A stretch of 64,000 nt of DNA from Acanthopleura granulata. Its lineage: Eukaryota; Mollusca; Polyplacophora; Chitonida; Chitonidae. The translations under genes and the position numbers were made by a program. Under the pieces are notes generated by a model, which did not search any database, was not told the DNA's origin, and saw only the letters and a program-made list of their open reading frames with translations. The stretch lies in contig JABBOT010000034.1 in NCBI GenBank assembly GCA_016165875.1, positions 971,322 through 1,035,321 on the forward strand, in the 5' to 3' direction. The number at the start of each line of letters is the position of its first letter. Position 1 is the stretch's first letter. This document shows, in pieces, positions 1-11,708 of the stretch.

Positions 1-2007
1 GAATAAATGATGTTAAACTCCATATGTCGGCATTAGCGTGAGGACGAAAAGAATTCGTAATATTAGGATAAAAAATTTCTGCAGTGTTGGAAATTTAACA
101 CTTTAAAAAGGCTATTATATAGCACACTATATATTATGCAAAATGAACACTTTTAGGTGCTGTGTCCCGCATTATAAACGGTAAGAGTTCAGTGATGTAC
201 CATTATGTTACACTTCGCAGAAAATCAGTACGTTGTACAATATTCTACGACAATGCACGATCATTTTACCGCATTTAATGCATTTTATCATTTGAAAACA
301 TCTATAAAATGTTGACAATTTAACATTTTATTTACATATTATGAAATAAAACAAAAAATACACATGCAATGCAATTTGCAGTATTAAAGATGGCTATATG
401 TATGACAATGAAGTCACGACGTTTGGAGAGTAGGGAAAAAACAGAAGCGTAAATGCCACGTGAACTGGTGTAGCTTATACACCAGTTCACCAGTGTAACC
501 TAAAGCACCTACACTGTCCCTAAGTGTTTATCTTTTCAACTTTCTAATTGATTTTAGTACTAGCTGTTTAATACAGCCGTTGCCCAGATGTGAACAGTCC
601 GCGTGATTGATTGGAAATCAAGCCTGCTCTTATCGATATTCGATCTGTGGAAGAAGTCTAACAATTGTATCAGTTGCCTATCGCCAGACTTAATGGGGGG
701 ATACAATGGAATGCTTACTAAAGCATTACACAAAGAGACCCCCCTTGACGGAGGTATATACGCTTCAAAGCAGATCCTGGTGCTTTTTATGTTTACATTT
801 AAAATGAAGTAGTTGGTGTGCGAAATAACGGGGCTTTGACCTGTTGATCGGTTATCCACAAGGATTTTCCTGTTAAGTTCAACCTTGCAAGGCATTCGAT
901 GTAATACAACGGCTTTAGTTTAATACCAATGTGTGTAAGTATCTGAAGCGATCAGCGTTAGAGGTTTGTTGAACCTGTTGAAGGACATGAACTGATCGTG
1001 TAAACATGCCGATTCAGACCACTTGAAATGTAACAACTTGTTACTAAGACTTGTAGACACTAGCCTAAATAGCTAGTACTTGATCCAGGAAGAGTGATAT
1101 TGTTATTTGTAAGGCATTGGATAAGGCAAGTAAGAGTCAAGTATCAAAATGCATGTAAACTGATTTTCACATAACCAAATACATATGGGCTAAAAGGGTC
1201 TACCACTAAATTAAAAAAACCAAGGTTTCGAAGAAATAAAATCTAATTAATAAGGCATTTAGAAGATAATAAATTTACTGAATATGAAATCAGCCCTATA
1301 AAATTCTGTATTTCAGGTTTATTACTCTGAAGGCATGACTAGAATCATAGACAATAGGGGGATAAAGTCGTCTATCTGTACTGATGAGGTTTTTTCCTCT
1401 TTTTTTTTTAAATTTTATTAAACAATGTGCGTTTGGCTAGCCTTTCAAAGTGCTTGTTAGCGGATTTGTATGTTGTAAAGAACCATATTTTGGGTGGTAT
1501 CGGAGTGGCGCAAGGGTGGGAGTGGGGTGGGGTAAGAGCATGAGGTTAAGGGGGCTAGCCGTTAAGAAAGTTTCTACTGTTTATATAGTTATGTTGCTCC
1601 CCTAAATAGACTTGTTGTTTGGCTTATTTAATTTTCCGGTATAGCCATTCAACGAATTTTATTTTCTTAAAACATTACAAAACGCAGGCTCGAGTCCCGT
1701 CACCAGTCGGTAGCTCACCAGCGGCTTCAATTCAGAGAGTTCGTCAGGTATATTTATCATCCAGAAATGTTGACTAATTTATCCGAATATTTCAATTTTA
1801 TAATCGCAGCCAGCTTCACCATATGAACGAAATGGCAAAATTAAACCTATATGTTATGAGTTTTATAATTCTTTTTTCATTTCCCTGTGTTTTTCAAAAT
1901 TTTCAATTATTTGGTTATTTATATGTAAGTATTTATTCGATAGTTTGCTACATGTGTGGAAAATACCTTCACGCCGATAACGATCTCTGGATTGAGTTAA
2001 TGGATTA
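1..2007. other. Gene-free AT-rich stretch
   Basis: No open frame here has convincing protein character and no splice-linked exons were recognised. Apart from a small hairpin at 460-490, I see only AT-rich unique-looking DNA, with a G-rich patch near 1497-1560. Confidence 0.5.
460..490. repeat. Perfect 13-bp hairpin
   Basis: GTGAACTGGTGTA at 460-472 is the exact reverse complement of 478-490, with a 5-nt loop. Part of the right arm (CCAGTTCACCAGTGTA) is followed by a near repeat of itself. Function is unknown; it may be a decayed terminal inverted repeat. Confidence 0.6.
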
Positions 2008-2270
2008 ATTTATTTGATGTTTTATTTACGCAGTACCGGAATTCAATAATATATCACTTATACGACGGCGACCAGGAGTCTGGTGGGACGAAACCGGTCA
2101 GAAACCGGTAAAGGGGAGAACCCGCGGCCATCCCCATGACGGATCTTCCCACGTACAGCCGGAGAGGAAGCCAGCGTGGACTGGACTTGAACTCACAGTA
2201 GCCGATTTCGTGAAAGGCACCTTGTGATTACACCGCACCGGTGCGCTAGTCCCCTCGGCTACGGAGACTC
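2008..2270 (-). mobile_element. SINE family 1, near-complete copy
   Basis: Reads tail to head on the + strand, from the ATTTATTT tail at 2008 to the degraded tRNA-like head ending 2270. The diagnostic body CCGGAGAGGAAGCCAGC is intact near 2160. About 20% divergence from the other copies marks it as old. Confidence 0.8.
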
Positions 2271-2390
2271 ATTAAAGTGAAAGGAAGAATTTTTTGAATT
2301 TGCGTTTAGATGAGCCATTATATGCCTAGTAAAATTGTCTCGTGCTGGATCGGATTAGTCTTCCGGAAGCACGTTCATTATTTCATTTTG

Positions 2391-2536
2391 TTTATTTATT
2401 AATTTGATTGGTGTTTTGCGACGTGCTCAAGAATATTTCACTTATAGGGTGGCAGCCAGCATTTTGGTGGGAGGAAACTGGGTAGAGCCATGAGGAAACC
2501 CACGACCATCCACAGATTATTGGCTGACCTGCCAGG
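2391..2536 (-). mobile_element. SINE family 1, 5'-truncated with target duplication
   Basis: Only the 3' half is present: tail at 2391, ending in the middle of the body at 2536. The perfect 12-bp direct repeat TATTTCATTTTG flanks it (2379-2390 and 2537-2548). The truncation therefore happened at insertion, by incomplete reverse transcription, rather than by later deletion. Confidence 0.85.
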
Positions 2537-2918
2537 TATTTCATTTTGAATTTCTAATGAAGTGTTTCACTGCCTATTGAGAAACTTTCAGATTTTTCCT
2601 GGACAAAATTCAGAATTACTAATTATATGGGGGCTACATGCGTATGGTAATTCAGTGTTTACTGTGGCCTAGTGCGGCAAGCGTCCTTCCTAGGAACGTA
2701 ACAAGTCTGGTTCAAATTCCAATGTGACCATGTGAGTATTTTTGTCAAAAAATATCATTGCGAAATGTTGGCTTGATTTTTATCTGTATCCTTTTTGATA
2801 GTTTATGTCCAGTTCAATTAATCCTGAGCGTGGCGTTAAACATCAGTCAGTCAAACCAGCCACAAGAAAGGTTCGATAACCTGATATCTGTTCTGCCACC
2901 ACGATTACTTGTCATGTA

Positions 2919-3030
2919 GGGGCCGAAGGGGTTGGCGCGCCAGCGAGGCGTTATGACATAATACTGGCGTCGTATAAGTGAAATATTCTTGAGTGCGGCG
3001 TAGAACACCAATCAAAGAAATAAATAAATA
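2919..3030 (+). mobile_element. SINE family 1, internally deleted
   Basis: The first about 45 nt of the tRNA-like head (GGGGCC..GTTATGACA) are joined directly to the last about 65 nt (TCGTATAAGTGAAATATTC and the AAATA tail). The whole middle of the element is missing. The flanks share only TGTCAT. Confidence 0.75.
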
Positions 3031-3660
3031 CATGTCATACACATCTGAGCTCTATGGCCATATTGTATTGTCCTAAACTGGCTGAATTTTTCTGACATCA
3101 GCAAATCGCAGTTATCGATCGAAGGGCTTAAAGAACGCCAACTTTTTTGTGGCAACATGTGTTTTAGAGTACATGAGTATATGACACGTCACTGTGGCAA
3201 ACAAGAAATTGCGCCCTAGTCAGTTTTATTAGTCGACGTTATCAGAGAAACAGCTGAGACAATGTGTAAAAAAGGTTGAACTGTTATAAGAATTGATATA
3301 TCGTCATTTTATAAATATATGTAACTGTTTACATTTTCGTAATTTCAACAGACTTACACTTACACACAATGAAGAAGCATTCACTATTCATTAAACAGTT
3401 CGGAGCACTGGACTCCAAGGGATGCCAACGAGTAAATTTTGATGTTCGGCGTATTCAATCCTAAATAGGCATGATGGCCGTCACACTGTAATGCAACAAA
3501 GAAACCACATCATATAGTTATTTACCGAGAAAAAAGAAGAGCTAGAAACAAAGCAGAGCAAGATCAAAATCGTCTCAAATTCACGGCAAGCTTTGCAACC
3601 TAACTAAACACCTCATCTATGTTCTGTTGATTCTAATTGTGCTAAAAATGCCTTAATGGT

Positions 3661-3768
3661 TTATTTGTTTATTTTTTTATTTATTTATTTGATTGATGCC
3701 TTTCGCAGTACTCAAAAATATTTGACATTCAACTAGCATGAGCTGGACTTGAAACCACAGTGACCGCA
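3661..3768 (-). mobile_element. SINE family 1, internally deleted
   Basis: The tail and 3' region (3661-3730) are joined to the AGCATGAGCTGGACTTGAA segment (3734-3768). The intervening body is lost and the head is absent. Confidence 0.7.
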
Positions 3769-4030
3769 GTTTTTTACATGGCTTGCACGTATCATCCCAG
3801 TTTTCTCCACCCATAAACCTGACTTTGACTTTAATTTTGGAGATCGCTTAAAGATTTAGTGAGTTCCGGGGTAATATCTTAATTATCCAAAGCTTACCTT
3901 CAAACACCCCTCTGTCGTGGAAGCCAACATGAGCTGCACTTCCTTAACGACTTAATTTTTACATCCTAGCCATGTTATAAGAATGACATCTTAAAAGATA
4001 CTCTTAAGGCTGTTGACGAGAACTTAGAAG

Positions 4031-4096
4031 AATAAATGATTGAATGATTATGGCTTAACGTCGCATCGGCAATATCTCAGCCATATCTTGGCGGGA
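4031..4096 (-). mobile_element. Fragment of ATTC-tailed repeat (family 4)
   Basis: In reverse orientation it reads CCAAGATATGGCTGAGATAT, then a GGCGTTAAGCCA-like block and an ATTCAATCATT tail. The same module occurs at 9741-9800 and, more decayed, at 17520-17590. It looks like the 3' end of a SINE whose head is not present here. Confidence 0.55.
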
Positions 4097-4422
4097 CCTT
4101 TATGGATTTAAGCGGTTTATAGCGCTCCCAGGCTAATTATTAAGTTCCCCAGTGACCACGCGGTATACAACAATATGAGACACACGCATAGCTGCATACA
4201 CCTGGCTCGACAATCTGAACGAACACCGTCACATGTGGGGAAGTTCTTCGAGTATTCTGGTTTCCTCCACCCTTGAAACTGACAGCCCTTGTATATGTCA
4301 CCCGCAAGGTGGGCATCGGACATGGAATTCACCTCGACCTGCTTATGTTTTTTCCACGTCAAGGTGCTAAGAAGCGGTCGGTGGGGTTGTGGTCTTCTGG
4401 TTGCTTGCGACTGCTTGGTTTC

Positions 4423-4514
4423 CAAAGAAAGAAAGAGCGAAAGAAAGAAGGAGAGTCAAAAGAGAGAAAGAGTGACATAGAGAAACAAAGAAAGGGAGAC
4501 AGACAGAAAGAAAT
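4423..4514. repeat. GA-rich simple sequence
   Basis: An irregular purine run of AAAG and GAGA units on the + strand. Confidence 0.8.
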
Positions 4515-4651
4515 TAATTGGCTCCTGAACACTAATGTAGCATTTATTTCTCTAGTTTTGTACTGAGAATTTCGCTACCTTGCTCATAAGTATGTTTTGT
4601 CCACAAGCCATTTAATCCTTTCACTTTCTACAGAAGATCAACAACTGCTTC

Positions 4652-4920
4652 GGGGCCTCCGTGGCTCAGTCGGTTAGCGCGTTAACGCAGCACAATGACC
4701 GAAGCCTCCCACCAATGCGGTCGCCGTAAGTTCAAGCCCAGCTCATGCTGGTATCCTCTACGGCCGTAAGTGGAAAGGTCTGCAAGCAACCTGCGGATGG
4801 TCGTGGGTTTTTCCCGGGCTCTGCCCGGTTTACTCCCACCATAAACCTGGCAGCCGTCGTATAAGTCAAGTATTCTTGAGTGTGGCGTAAAACACCAGTC
4901 AAATAAATAAATAAATAAAT
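4652..4920 (+). mobile_element. SINE family 1, full length
   Basis: Complete head-to-tail copy of about 269 bp. It starts GGGGCCTCCGTGGCTCAGTC, carries a tRNA A-box-like (TGGCTCAGTCGGTTAGCGC) and B-box-like (AGTTCAAGCCC) block, and ends in (AAAT)n. The flanks AACAACTGCTTC (4640-4651) and AACAACTGTTTC (4921-4932) are a 12-bp target duplication with one mismatch. One of the best-preserved copies and a good consensus seed. Confidence 0.9.
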
Positions 4921-5580
4921 AACAACTGTTTCATTTTTTTTATTTCTTTTTTTTGTGTGTGTTGAAGGCAGAAGAACTTTTTTATCCAAGATATTCAGGA
5001 AGGAACCAACCTACACACGAGCAATTCATTTCACGACGAAGTGTGTGGAGGACTTGGTGTAAGGAACAAGACAACCTATGGCAAACTACAAGCACTCTTT
5101 TGTTTAATTGTTTGATTGAGCTCTAACGCAGTAAACCTCCGATCTTCGGCAGGTATCTGACAAAACCTCGTAGTCACAGTTAGATCGCCCATTAAAGTTG
5201 TAAAAAAAACATAAAATTGATGCCAATATCAGACAAAAGAGCGTCAAAACTTATTTGCAAAGATGAACCTTAATATTTTGTTGGATTTTTTTCAGTAGGA
5301 AAGGGAATTTCAAAATATTTCTGTATCGTGGGTATTTGGGATCAACTTTTGGTATTTATCGTTGTTGCATAATAATGTTCTAACTAAGGACGTGATGCAT
5401 TCATGTGAAACAAATTTATTTCATTGTAAATTTGTTGTTCATATCCCAAGATATGCATTTATCCTGAATTATGATAATATTTATGACCATATTAAAAATA
5501 TACATATGATCCAAATCCGGGTTGAATACATTTGCTGGCTTAACATGACAAATTCTTGCGCCAAAATTTACACTTATTAA

Positions 5581-5770
5581 ACATGTGTTACATCCTCATT
5601 TATAACATTATTACACAAAGACTATATACCCACCATACAAAAGCTATTTTCAAGTCTCTTTTTTCTTTTCAAATAAAAATCGAAAAAATATTGAAAACGA
5701 CATTTACAACTAAATCTTCGCACCCTTTCATCTGAACTTGATGATGCCTCTGAACTCTGATGTCATTTTT
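5581..5770 (-). repeat. Dispersed repeat pair, copy 1
   Basis: Roughly 65% similar by eye, with gaps, to 31487-31690 in the same orientation. On the minus strand both segments begin at the stop codon of a short open frame (5763-5945 here) and continue into AT-rich DNA. They could be a shared 3' UTR of a decayed gene family or an unclassified element. Confidence 0.4.
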
Positions 5771-6099
5771 GTGTTATCTCCACTTTTAACGATCTGGTCC
5801 AGCGAGAAACAGTATAAATTCCAATACCATAAAATGACGACTGACACTCTTTGCTCACGACTTCAATAAGAATGACTAATAAAGAAAGAGGGTTAGCAAC
5901 ATGGTAAATGCAGAATGCATCAGTATAGATTAGAATTGTTTCCATTGTTTAAGATTTGATAACATCGATATCAACAACCCGATAACTGTTATGCTTGACC
6001 CTGGACATAGGATTAATATATGTTCATCGGCCACCATCTCCTAAGAATCGAAGTTAGGAGTTCAAATCGTGCTCTACACACCACGGTTGAAACTAGATA

Positions 6100-6366
6100 G
6101 GGGCCTACTTGGCTCATTTGGTTAGGCGCTAGCGCAGCGTAATGACGCAGAAGCCTGCCATCAATGCGGTCGCTTTGAGTTTAAGCCCAGCTCATGCTGG
6201 CTTCCACCCCGGCCATGCGTGGATTTGCGTGCAATCTGCGAATGGTCGTGGGTTTCTCCCGGGTACTGGTACTGGCCGGCTTCCTCCCACCATAATGCTG
6301 GCCTCTGTCGTATAAGTGAAGTATTCTTGAATACGGCGTAAAACATCGCACAAATAAGTAAATAAA
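6100..6366 (+). mobile_element. SINE family 1, full length, diverged
   Basis: The head begins GGGGCCTACTTGGCTCATTTG. All modules follow, ending in AAATAAGTAAATAAA. TGAAACT flanks both sides (6088-6094 and 6367-6373), probably a short or eroded target duplication. Confidence 0.8.
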
Positions 6367-7377
6367 TGAAACTTGGTGATACACGCAATTGCAACGTGTC
6401 AACAAGCGAAAGAGTTAAAAATGACATTTACACGTGAAAAGAGGTTAGTTTTTTCTTATCACTTTCCTCCCACATAATTGGTAATTTTATTCACTAGATT
6501 ATCCATGATGACGTGGACAAGCACAAAATGCCTCAGCACATGTCGCTTCAAAAACTAAAATAAACTAAAATCTTCCAAATTCCATTGCTAATCTATATTT
6601 GCCGTCCTTCATTTGAGTTTGCGTGAAATGTACGCTCAAAACCACATGACGAATGAAGCTGACTTCAATGCGTTATCACAAATATTCAGATAAGTAATTA
6701 AATCTTAGTGTTTCAGCTGTCTTTCTGTCAATCAATCAATCAACCAATTCGTCTTTATCAGTGGCTATTTAATTTAACTGAGAGACATATAAGGAAACAT
6801 ATGCTTAAATCCAGGTTTTTTATTGAGATTCTAGACGTAAGTTTTCCGCTTGTTTGTCGACGTACATCTGATATATCAAATGCAAATCATACTGTCAGAA
6901 AGGTGTGGTGTAACCTGTCGATCAATGCTGTTGTTCTGAGACTTACGAGAGGAGAAACATGGCACCACCTGTGGAAGAACCAATAACGTAAGAGGTCAAA
7001 GTAAACAGCATGTCCTTCTATGTTTCTAGACTTCAGACATTTCATCGATCTCCAGACTAACATTTGTCCTTTAAAAATGTCGGCATGCACTCTCCTTGGC
7101 ACACACACGGGAGCTGTCAATATCCAGTCGCTTCAAATAATTAACATATCGTCTGAACTCGGTGTTGGGATAGTGCTTGAGGGAGGGATGTAGGTAGAGG
7201 GGGGGGAGAAAGGGCGGAGAGACATGCCGTTGGGTGTGGGGAGAGAGGTGTTTAAAGTAAGCTTTGGATAATTAAGATGATAACCTGGGAATCACCAAAT
7301 CTTTAAGCGATCTTCAAAATTAATGTCAAAGTCAGCCTTATGGTTGGAGAAAACCGGAATGATTCGTGTTAAGCCAT

Positions 7378-7566
7378 GTAGAAACTACGGTCGCTGTGAG
7401 TTCAAGTCTAGCTCATGCTGGTTTTCTCTCCGGCCATACGTGTTAAGTTCTGCCACCAACCTGCGGATGATCGTGGGTGTCCTCCCCTCCTCCCCCAGTT
7501 GTGCCCGGTTTTCTCCGGGCTGCCGTCGTTCGGCGTGAAACTCCAATCAAAGATATTAATAAACTA
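7378..7566 (+). mobile_element. SINE family 1, 5'-truncated
   Basis: Begins within the CGGTCGCTGTGAGTTCAAG block and lacks the tRNA-like first 70 nt. It contains a C-rich expansion (near 7483-7497) and a small deletion ahead of CCGTCG. Confidence 0.75.
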
Positions 7567-9570
7567 CATGTACATGTATCCATATATCTGAGAAACCTCT
7601 TAACCTCAAACCGAAGCCCAAACCGTGGCCGTTTGGTTGAATACAGCCAAGCTGATTCCACTGCTGCTTTAAGTCAGGAGGTTTACCAGTGATGTGCGGT
7701 AGTTCCCTCCTGAATGTAAATATTTTTCTGAAAGATCATAAATGACAGTTGCGTAATCTCTTTCTACAAACACAATACACATTTCCAGAGCAATCTTTAG
7801 AACGATCTCCTCATACGATGCGAATCAAAATGAGCAATGAAAAAAAATACGGACACATAGTCACCAGTTCTCATTCTTGTAATTCTAAATATAATCTATT
7901 TATTTGTGGCAGACCTTCCCACGTCCTGCCGGAGAAGTTCTAAATACGAAGTTCATATTAACTCCAGGCATATCCAAGTATATCGAACTAAAGGGAAATA
8001 ACTCTGACAACCCATCGTTCTTGCGTGTGTGAAAGATGAGCAGTATTCAAGGGTGCATAACGATTTAATCCGTCAGTTTTTGTACTTCTGCCACTAACAC
8101 TCGGTAGTACGGGATTCATTCAAATATGGAAATGCAGATATTAGCATTTCTAAGACGATAACGACAGTGATGCATTTTCCACGCCAATGATTAAAGGACC
8201 TTTATTACCAGACAACCAATACAGATCTTTCAAAGCATTACACTCTAAAAAAATAATGTCTTTACTTGAATACTACGTTTTCATAGATTACATATATGAC
8301 ATAGATTACGCCATTGCTAGTTACTGTTAAACAGCAGAACATTTTGTTGGTAGAGCCTGGTATTATGTAGCATAATGTATTATGAGATCAGTCAAAGAAA
8401 GTAATGCTGAGCTAAATTTGAGCGTTTATTTCTTGGAGTGTAACATATGACTGTACTGATCCAATCTGAACCACACTCTATTGGTCACATTTTACTGGGC
8501 AGGTTTTCTTCGTTTTTATGGTGATAATAAAAAGAAAGACAATAAAAGCAGTCCAGACTATTACAGATGACCAGATTAAATTTGTGACTATTTAAATTTC
8601 ACATGGATATTTTCAATTAGATTTAATCTCCCTCGATAAAGTCTGTTTTATTTATAAATCGGTTGTGTTTTATAATTTTTCTTTCATTTAATATCTACTG
8701 AAGTTTTCATAGGATTAAAATTTGCTTAGATGCATAATTCCTACTAATTTTGTTTTGATTTGTTATCTTTTTTATTATTCCACTTCTTTCACTGGGTGCT
8801 ATCCCACTTTTCAGTATCAGTGGGTAAAGAACAGAAGAAACTTCACTGGAATGAGTACAGTAATATATTGCATGAATTAAACAATCAATGAACAATCGGA
8901 ATACGTTAATCTATACGGCAAAAATCTACCAAACATTTGTACTAGTCGATCATCCGAAATGATTTACTCTTACCGTTGAAAAAGGTAAACAGAACTGGTC
9001 CAAGGACCACAAAGGGATCTCAGACTTTCAAATTGCTTTAAAATTGTTATTTCGTACGTAACTGGCTCAAAATATTGCTTGGCAATGTAAATTCTGGTTA
9101 AATTATTGTAAAACAAATTTCAGCTAAAATAAGAGAAAGGAACATACCAAGTTTAATGACTGGAGTTTTGACTTAAGTATAAGATCGCTTCGTGATTCCG
9201 GGGCCTGGACAATAGTGTGTAGAATCCATTTATTCCTGTATGTATGGTTTATTTATGTCGGGATGGAAGAGTGGTGGGCAAAAGAAACGCTCCAGTCATG
9301 CGCCTTATGAAACTCCAAAAGGGTCTAAAGTTCCAGCGAGGAAGTTGTACGATACTGTACGCTGTGTGGCAGTGAGCTATATACAATACACAGTGCCACC
9401 ACCACACAATGCCGCACAATAGCGTGCATCTGATTTACAGCACCGAGAATTTTAAAGTGTGCATGTGGTACTGCGCCGTACATTAGCTTAGGGTTACCAA
9501 ATAACACCATGCGTGTTAAGTAGAGTACAGCACGAAAAGCTTCAAAGCTGTGCGGATTCCGCTGTGCTGT
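7567..9570. other. Gene-free stretch
   Basis: No supported gene. It holds a 33-nt scrap of SINE body (about 7909-7942) and the MITE at 8238-8443. Otherwise it is AT-rich sequence with short non-homologous open frames. Confidence 0.45.
8238..8443. mobile_element. Small MITE, 206 bp
   Basis: The ends TTACACTCTAAAAAAATAA and TTATTTCTTGGAGTGTAA are inverted copies with about two mismatches. There is no coding capacity. The CACTC-type terminus suggests a non-autonomous hAT-like element. No exact 8-bp target duplication could be read, so the family call is tentative. Confidence 0.55.
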
Positions 9571-9574
9571 GTAC

Positions 9575-9960
9575 CATGTGGTAACTTTCCAGTTACCAAG
9601 CAGTCCTGCGGGTCTGGTTTAAAAGTGTGTGGTACTATGTCGGGACCTACTTGCTGAGAACCGTGTGGTAACTTTATAGAAACTTACAGTTACCAAGCAG
9701 TACTGTGCGTCTAGTGTGCAGTATTACAAGGTTTCAAACTCGCCACGATATGGCTGAGATATTGCCGATGTGGCGTTAAGCCATAATCATTCATTTATTC
9801 TGTGTTAGTGCGCAGGGACAGCTTTACTAATTACCGTGAGGTAACTGGACTGTACCTGTAGCTTGCAGTTACCAAGCATTACAGTGCTTTCGTTGTGCAG
9901 TGTAACAAGTTTTCAAACTGTGTGTTAGTGCGGAGAGCCTTTCTACTCAGTCGCGTGGAA
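9575..9960. repeat. Degenerate tandem repeat, about 3 units
   Basis: A unit of roughly 100-130 bp containing GTGTGGTAACTTT, CAGTTACCAAGCA and TTTCAAACT recurs three times. The second unit is interrupted at 9741-9800 by a family 4 repeat fragment. Confidence 0.7.
9741..9800 (+). mobile_element. ATTC-tailed repeat inserted in a tandem unit
   Basis: CGCCACGATATGGCTGAGAT at 9741, the GGCGTTAAGCC block and the tail CATTCATTTATTC form a 60-bp block absent from the equivalent position of the next tandem unit. There CAAACT runs straight into GTGTGTTAGTG. It is therefore a discrete insertion. Confidence 0.65.
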
Positions 9961-10257
9961 TCTAATTCTTATGAATCGTGACAAAGATACTATAGAGCGC
10001 CTTCTGCTGAAAACAGAAAATTAAAAATACATTTCTTCCTCCCCCTCCCTTTTTTTTTTAATTCGGAAAGGAAAACATACAGATATGCTGATCATTAGAT
10101 AGGTTAATCATGTGAGGAACAAGACAAGGTGTTTTCGTGTTACATAGTTGGTTACAGCATAGTTAGGTGTATGCTGACTATAGCGTGCAGACCAGATGTC
10201 CCCCAAAATTAGAAGAATTAGTGTAGTAGACGAAAAGTCTAATGAGCAGAAGGCAAG

Positions 10258-10715
10258 CTTTAAAGGAAGACAAGCTAAAAATGGAGAGTAAAAGGACCAT
10301 TAAAAAGTCTATATGAAAATACCTTCACTGGTGGGGGGGGGGGGGTTCAGATTTTTTTCATCAAATTGAATGCAGTCAAATGTTTTGATTGTATGGTGGG
10401 TTTTATGTACCATATTGATAATATGTGTGAACCATGACCTTTCTCTGACCCTAAAGGAGATTTTAAATATCATGTTAGCTTTTCTCTACAAAGGGAAAGA
10501 TTACAGGAGTACGGTTCACAAAACGTTTATGCAGAGCTGAACATATAGGTGAACAAAAACTTGCGTGACGTCAGGACTGACATACATTATCAATATGATC
10601 CATAAAACCCACCTTACAATCAAAAACATTTGGCTGCATTCAATTTGGTGAAAAAAGATCTGAAAAAACGCATACAGTTTTTAATTATCTTTTTACTGAT
10701 CATAACTACATAACC
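10258..10715. mobile_element. Fold-back element, family FB, copy 1
   Basis: A long imperfect palindrome. The left arm (AATGCAGTCAAATGTTTTGA, TGTATGGTGGGTTTTATG) is repeated inverted at 10590-10660 (CATAAAACCCACC, CAATTTGGTG). There is no open frame. A run of 13 G (10333-10345) interrupts the left arm. It carries TGACGTCA at 10566. Confidence 0.75.
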
Positions 10716-10837
10716 TTTCTGCGGAGTAAAGGGCGAGTGTCGAACAGTGAAAGCCTGGATGAGTATGAATTCCCCCAAAAAAGTGATAAATTGTCCAAAA
10801 ACCGCGTCCGTGTAACGGACCTGTGCAATATTCACCA

Positions 10838-10980
10838 GCAGTTTATCATTTGCTTGGGCTTTTGTCATGTTTTATTCATCGTTGTTCGTGTACACATTGG
10901 TTATCAAGTCTTTGACTTTCACAAGTCAGTATTAAATAAATGCATTTAATACCGCCTTTATGTAAATTTGCAAGGATGAA
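10838..10980 (+). repeat. Dispersed repeat U2, copy 1
   Basis: Shares CTTTTGTCATGTTTTATTCA and flanking text with 13617-13755, in the same orientation. The class is unknown; only two copies are seen in the window. Confidence 0.6.
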
Positions 10981-11576
10981 GCTCAGTTATATTTTTTATT
11001 AGACACAGAGTATTTTGCACTTTATACAAAGCGAATGCCGATTGTGAGATACGAAGGTTATTCGCTTGAGGCTATTTCCCGATGGCTTTCGGAGGCGAAC
11101 GCTAATCTGTCATATAATGGCTATCATAGCGAAGATGACATATTAGGCATTCATCGGACAGTGGAAAATTATAAAAATGTACTTATTCAACAATTCCATG
11201 ATCTTGTACTTCATAACTAGCTAAAACAATTCGTCATCCTTGTATTGGTGTGAAATTCATTGAACGTGCACAATCAGCACTCTATATGAGGCAATCACTA
11301 AAACAACGTATGGGCATCTGCGAAAGTCTAAGACTGCATTTTAAGATGCCGTTTTAATACTGCCGTTTTGCCATTTTTAATTTGTTATAAAAAGACTTAC
11401 ACAATTTTTAAATATCTATACTTACCTTCTGAAGAGCTTCTCAAAAGAGACACTCGAATGGAAGAACGTATATTCTTTACTATTCTCTCTTTCTTCTGTG
11501 TCTTCAAAGAAAATCTTTGTAAAAGTTAATCATGGAAACGTATTGAATGACTTAACCTTTGAAATAATGAGATAGT

Positions 11577-11708
11577 TATTTATTATTTGGTTGGTGTTCT
11601 ACGCCGTACTCAAGACTGTTTCACTTATACCACGGCGGCCGGCATGATTATGGCTCCACGACCATCCGCGGGTTGCTGGCGGAATTTCCTACGTACGACC
11701 GGAGAGAA
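11577..11708 (-). mobile_element. SINE family 1, 5'-truncated with internal deletion
   Basis: The tail is at 11577. The text runs to the CCGGAGAG body and stops there. The GGAGGAAACC..GGGGAAACC segment is shortened to GGCTCCACGACC. Confidence 0.75.

Noticed and set aside
4652..4735. Possible tRNA gene at SINE heads
   Set aside because: The A-box and B-box-like blocks belong to SINE heads. The cloverleaf stems do not pair well and the same text recurs over 20 times with tails.
11035..11220. 61-codon open frame starting ATGCCGATTGTG
   Set aside because: Composition is protein-like, but no family, splice partner or codon evidence was found, and it is short enough to be chance.
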